Source: Bacillota bacterium
GTDB lineage: Bacteria; Bacillota; Syntrophomonadia; Syntrophomonadales; Syntrophomonadaceae
Direction of reading: 5' to 3'
DNA: 27,182 nucleotides
NCBI GenBank assembly: GCA_023395515.1
Contig: JAEWZB010000107.1
Span: 1 to 27,182 of the forward strand
In this document: positions 25,083 to 27,182 of the stretch, piece by piece
Layout: each line of letters begins with the position of its first letter
Numbering within the stretch: the stretch's first letter is position 1
Made by a program: the position numbers and the translations under genes
The notes under the pieces: generated by a model
The model's database searches: none
Seen by the model: only the letters and a program-made list of their open reading frames with translations
What the model was told of the DNA's origin: nothing

Positions 25083-25670
25083 TCAAGCATCTAATTTCAG
25101 CCTGACTTCATGCAGGGCTAAAGGATCGTTGATATTATAGAACATCCGCCGGGGGTTCCCAAACTGCTGCAATTCGCCGGTATAAACAGGCAAATAATTT
25201 AATGACTTAACCGCTTTAGTGGTTTTCTGCTTTCCCTCAATAAGAAATTGTTCCATTTTATTTTCCAAAGATTTGGCATAAACTGCGGCTAAAGGTTCTA
25301 TGCCCTCTTCCCAAGATGGCACGGCTGCCTCATAAGTGCCAATCTTATCTACTAAATATTTAGCTAAATCCATACTCATAAAAGGCATATCACAAGCCTG
25401 TACGAATACCAGAGGAAAAGAGGCATGATGAACTGCGGCATGAATTCCGCTTATGGGCCCCCGGCGCGGGTAGATATCGGTATATACCGGTATCCCTAAA
25501 TATTGATAAAGTTCGGGCTCATTAGTTATAATAATAGTTTCCTTAAAAGCTTTAATTAACTTATGTAAAACTATTTCAATCAAAGGTTGCCCCTCAATTT
25601 CCACAAAAGATTTATTAACTTTCATACGGCTGCTGCTGCCACCAGCTAATATAACTCCCGTTGCTTCCAT
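25083..25670 (-). CDS. mobA: MobA-like molybdenum cofactor guanylyltransferase
   Basis: A 195-residue nucleotidyltransferase. The N-terminal GTP-binding loop LAGGSSSRMKVNK (from residue 8), YPRRGPISGIHAA and the metal-binding ACDMPFM segment are the MobA signature. MobA joins GMP to molybdopterin to give the guanine-dinucleotide cofactor of DMSO-reductase-family enzymes, including formate dehydrogenases. GAGGAGG precedes ATG 25670. It is the first gene of the lipoate-assembly operon, 27 bases before the ligase-like gene. This odd pairing hints at a molybdenum- or tungsten-containing partner of the Hdr-like proteins outside the window. Confidence 0.88.
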   Translation of the reverse strand: MEATGVILAGGSSSRMKVNKSFVEIEGQPLIEIVLHKLIKAFKETIIITNEPELYQYLGIPVYTDIYPRRGPISGIHAAVHHASFPLVFVQACDMPFMSMDLAKYLVDKIGTYEAAVPSWEEGIEPLAAVYAKSLENKMEQFLIEGKQKTTKAVKSLNYLPVYTGELQQFGNPRRMFYNINDPLALHEVRLKLDA

Positions 25671-25729
25671 TAACCCCGCCTCCTCTCACTGCTAAAATTC
25701 ACTTATGGATTCCACCTCAAATTAATCAT

Positions 25730-25937
25730 GTTAAATGTGTAAATATGCAGGAGCCGTTGGATGAAGCATGGAGATACACCCTGCGAAGGCTCAAGAAAAA
25801 AGGGGGCGAGCCTCACGGACGAGGCTCGAACGACTTTGAACCAAGGATGGTGAATAGGAGTGTACCCCTTTCTTCTTGAGTCAAGCAGTTGGTGTATCCC
25901 ATGCGAAGTCCGGTGACGGAATATTTATACATTTAAC
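25730..25937 (+). ncRNA. Candidate structured RNA or fold-back element, unknown family
   Basis: A 208-base stretch folds on itself from end to end. Outer arms 25730-25746 pair with 25921-25937 (17 bp, one G·U). Inside them come 25754-25757 with 25916-25919, 25758-25761 with 25909-25912, 25766-25771 with 25899-25904, 25773-25780 with 25891-25898, 25781-25784 with 25885-25888, 25790-25797 with 25873-25880, and 25799-25805 with 25865-25871. A perfect 8-bp hairpin lies at 25807-25814/25821-25828 (loop ACGGAC). The G·U pairs exist only if the plus strand is the RNA; on the other strand they are A·C mismatches. Most of the 483-base gap between hdrC and mobA is this element. I do not recognise it as a known riboswitch, 6S, SRP or intron RNA. 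A MITE-like DNA element is the main alternative. Confidence 0.55.
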
Positions 25938-25983
25938 TACCGAATTATACCTTTTCGCAGTGGAATCACTTATTAGATAACAA

Positions 25984-26015
25984 AATTCCTGACTATATCG
26001 CAAAGGTCAGGAATT
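25984..26015 (-). terminator. Hairpin terminator downstream of the Hdr-like genes
   Basis: Perfect 10-bp arms (AATTCCTGAC at 25984-25993 and its complement at 26006-26015) are followed on the minus strand by TTTTGTT. It would end transcription coming from hdrC and the fragment at 26007-26090 before the mobA operon. Confidence 0.65.
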
Positions 26016-26090
26016 CCTATAGCTAACCTCCTTTACGATTATGGCAGGCACATCAGTTTCCCGACATACCCCGTGGGCAAAACCCAGGTC
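26007..26090 (-). pseudogene. Fragment resembling a PEP-utilising mobile (phosphohistidine) domain
   Basis: A 27-codon frame between stops contains FAHGVCRETDVPAIIV. This fits the H-x-x-x-x-R-E-x-x-x-P-A pattern of the swivelling phosphohistidine domain in pyruvate phosphate dikinase, PEP synthase and rifampicin phosphotransferase. Upstream codons in the frame hit stops, so only a scrap remains. Its stop lies inside the left part of the terminator hairpin. The match is short and could be chance. Confidence 0.3.
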
Positions 26091-26153
26091 TTATTCTCAT
26101 AGGCACCGGCCCTTAGACAAAAAGACTCGGAGAATATTTGACTTATTTATTTT

Positions 26154-26516
26154 TCAATCTAAAAGACTGCTAATCAACTGGGGATTTAATAGTTCAAACT
26201 CGCTTAAACCTTCTTGAATTCTTGCCTCTATAAGCTCCCTGCTTATAGGCAGACAATATCCACATTGTCTAATATTATTCAGTCCATTTTTAATGGCAGG
26301 AGGATGGGGAAGCTCCCGCTGCATACGGTGTTTTTCCTGTATAATATTAACCCCTTGGGGACACTCTTCCTGACACTGCCAACAGTTGGCACATATCCAA
26401 GCTAGTGACTCCTTATCACTGGCCCCGCTGGAAAAAGTAACTAAAGATTCATAGCCTATTTTCTCAATTAAACAAACATCCCGGCATAAACCACACTGAA
26501 TACAATTCTCAAACAT
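26154..26516 (-). CDS. hdrC: HdrC-like ferredoxin subunit
   Basis: A 120-residue protein with two [4Fe-4S] motifs, Cys5-8-11-15 (CIQCGLCRDVC) and Cys42-45-48-52 (CANCWQCQEECPQG), followed by a helical tail with GYCLPISRELIE. This is the HdrC layout of heterodisulfide-reductase-type complexes, in which HdrC passes electrons to HdrB. It is shorter than methanogen HdrC, as is common for HdrC-like subunits of bacteria. Its ATG lies 8 bases inside the end of the HdrB-like gene, so the two are translationally coupled. The associated HdrA flavoprotein is not in the window and may lie beyond the right edge. Confidence 0.85.
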   Translation of the reverse strand: MFENCIQCGLCRDVCLIEKIGYESLVTFSSGASDKESLAWICANCWQCQEECPQGVNIIQEKHRMQRELPHPPAIKNGLNNIRQCGYCLPISRELIEARIQEGLSEFELLNPQLISSLLD

Positions 26517-27182
26517 TTTGCATCACCCGCTGTAATAAAGGACTTTTAATTTTTAAGTCAGCTTTAGGCCATCCCAATAACCAGCCCCAAAGCTGCGAAA
26601 TAAACATAGCTGGAATTTGCCGGCCTGGGTGATATTCTCTTTGCATACGGTCTAATAAGACATGGCAGTTGCCACAGGCAGTTATTATCACATCGGCCTC
26701 CTGCTTTTCCAGGGCTTCTAAACGGTTTTTGCCCAGATTATAGGCAATATCAGGCTTAACATTAACTAGTGATGAACCGCAGCATTCAAATTCTTGCGGA
26801 TAATGAACAATATTGCTCTTAGCCAAACCGGCCAACTTTTCTATAGTCTGCCGGGCTTGCAAGTGGCTAAATTCCATAACCTCCGCAGGATAAAATATTT
26901 GACAAGGATACATCATAGCTATATTCAAACTTAAGGGGCGGCTAACCAAACTGGCCAACTCTTCATAGTTTTCATGTAAAACTTCCCATAAGTGCTGTAC
27001 CTTTACTTTATTGTTAAATTCCAGGCCCCTTTCATGAAGTTTGCCGTTAAGTTCTGCCAGCTTCTCCGGGTTAGTGTCACAGGCATGTTTTACCTGCTTA
27101 AAAATATTAGTACAACCTCCGCATAAGGTTACTATGTCTAAACCTTCTTTTTCCGCTAAACTCATATTATAAGCGGCTAAGT
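26509..27182 (-). CDS. hdrB: HdrB-like CCG-domain protein, 5' end outside window
   Basis: The frame is open to the right edge. The residues before Met at 27165 (AAYN, then SLAEKEGLDIVTLCGGC) fit the middle of HdrB, so the gene starts outside the window. A CxxC of the first CCG domain (TLCGGC) is present. The second CCG domain is complete: YPC, then FECCGSS, then ACGNCH. In HdrB such cysteines bind noncubane [4Fe-4S] clusters that reduce disulfides; in sHdr-type proteins they are thought to act on sulfur substrates. It overlaps hdrC by 8 bases. With lipoate-assembly genes nearby, an sHdr-like or electron-bifurcating Hdr complex is plausible. Confidence 0.87.
   Translation of the reverse strand, partial: LAAYNMSLAEKEGLDIVTLCGGCTNIFKQVKHACDTNPEKLAELNGKLHERGLEFNNKVKVQHLWEVLHENYEELASLVSRPLSLNIAMMYPCQIFYPAEVMEFSHLQARQTIEKLAGLAKSNIVHYPQEFECCGSSLVNVKPDIAYNLGKNRLEALEKQEADVIITACGNCHVLLDRMQREYHPGRQIPAMFISQLWGWLLGWPKADLKIKSPLLQRVMQNV

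Noticed and set aside
25730..25937. A molybdenum-cofactor riboswitch controlling mobA
   Set aside because: The position upstream of mobA is tempting, but the wobble pairs favour the opposite strand and I could not match the conserved Moco RNA core.
1..27182. CRISPR arrays, tRNA or rRNA genes
   Set aside because: No regularly spaced repeats, no cloverleaf sequences with the GTTCGAATC-type arm, and no rRNA core sequences were seen on either strand.

Overview
The window looks like chromosomal DNA of an anaerobic, low-to-moderate G+C, probably spore-forming Firmicute of the Clostridia type. Supporting signs are strong AGGAGG-like ribosome binding sites, frequent TTG/GTG starts, a Spo0E-like protein, an oxygen-sensitive 2-hydroxyacyl-CoA dehydratase with its activator, a sigma-54 activator, and HdrB/HdrC-like iron-sulfur proteins. 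Species cannot be named from the sequence alone.

Layout. (1) 1-2.8 kb is an accessory zone: a partial AbrB/MazE antitoxin with a RelE/ParE-like toxin, an HNH-endonuclease remnant, a secreted protein with five helical-hairpin repeats, and a HEPN-MNT pair. (2) 2.8-3.5 kb holds a hemolysin III/PAQR membrane protein. (3) 3.5-16.4 kb is a catabolic or fermentative cluster. The minus strand carries a sigma-54 activator (PAS-AAA+-HTH), a YkvI-like transporter and the dehydratase activator. The plus strand carries both dehydratase subunits, a family I CoA-transferase, a large acyl-CoA dehydrogenase, an acyl-CoA ligase and a GntP-type permease. The divergent region (7156-7667) has two near-consensus sigma-54 promoters facing outward and TGAGG-type candidate enhancer sites between them, which ties the cluster to the activator. 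The inferred route is: import of a (2-hydroxy) acid, activation to the CoA ester by transferase or ligase, dehydration to the 2-enoyl-CoA, then reduction (or the reverse oxidation) by the dehydrogenase. The substrate is not identified. (4) 16.4-20.5 kb is mixed: an IS3-type transposase remnant, hicAB, a small unknown gene, a CNNM/CBS membrane protein, a Spo0E-like protein divergent from an Xre regulator with a palindromic operator, and a PaaI-like thioesterase.

(5) 20.5-25.7 kb is a tight minus-strand operon: mobA, lipoate-ligase-like protein 2, GcvH-like lipoyl carrier, lipoate ligase 1, and two radical SAM proteins resembling the LipS1/LipS2 two-protein lipoyl synthase, several joined by ATGA overlaps. 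Upstream on the same strand (26.15 kb to the window end) lie HdrC-like and HdrB-like genes. Together this resembles the lipoate-assembly and Hdr-like gene sets of sHdr-type systems, but none of the other glycine-cleavage genes is present in the window.

(6) Between the hdr genes and mobA lies a 208-bp multi-helix fold-back element (25730-25937). Its wobble pairs favour a plus-strand RNA. It matches no family I recognise and is the best candidate here for something undescribed. Next to it is a fragment resembling a PEP-utilising mobile domain, followed by a hairpin terminator.
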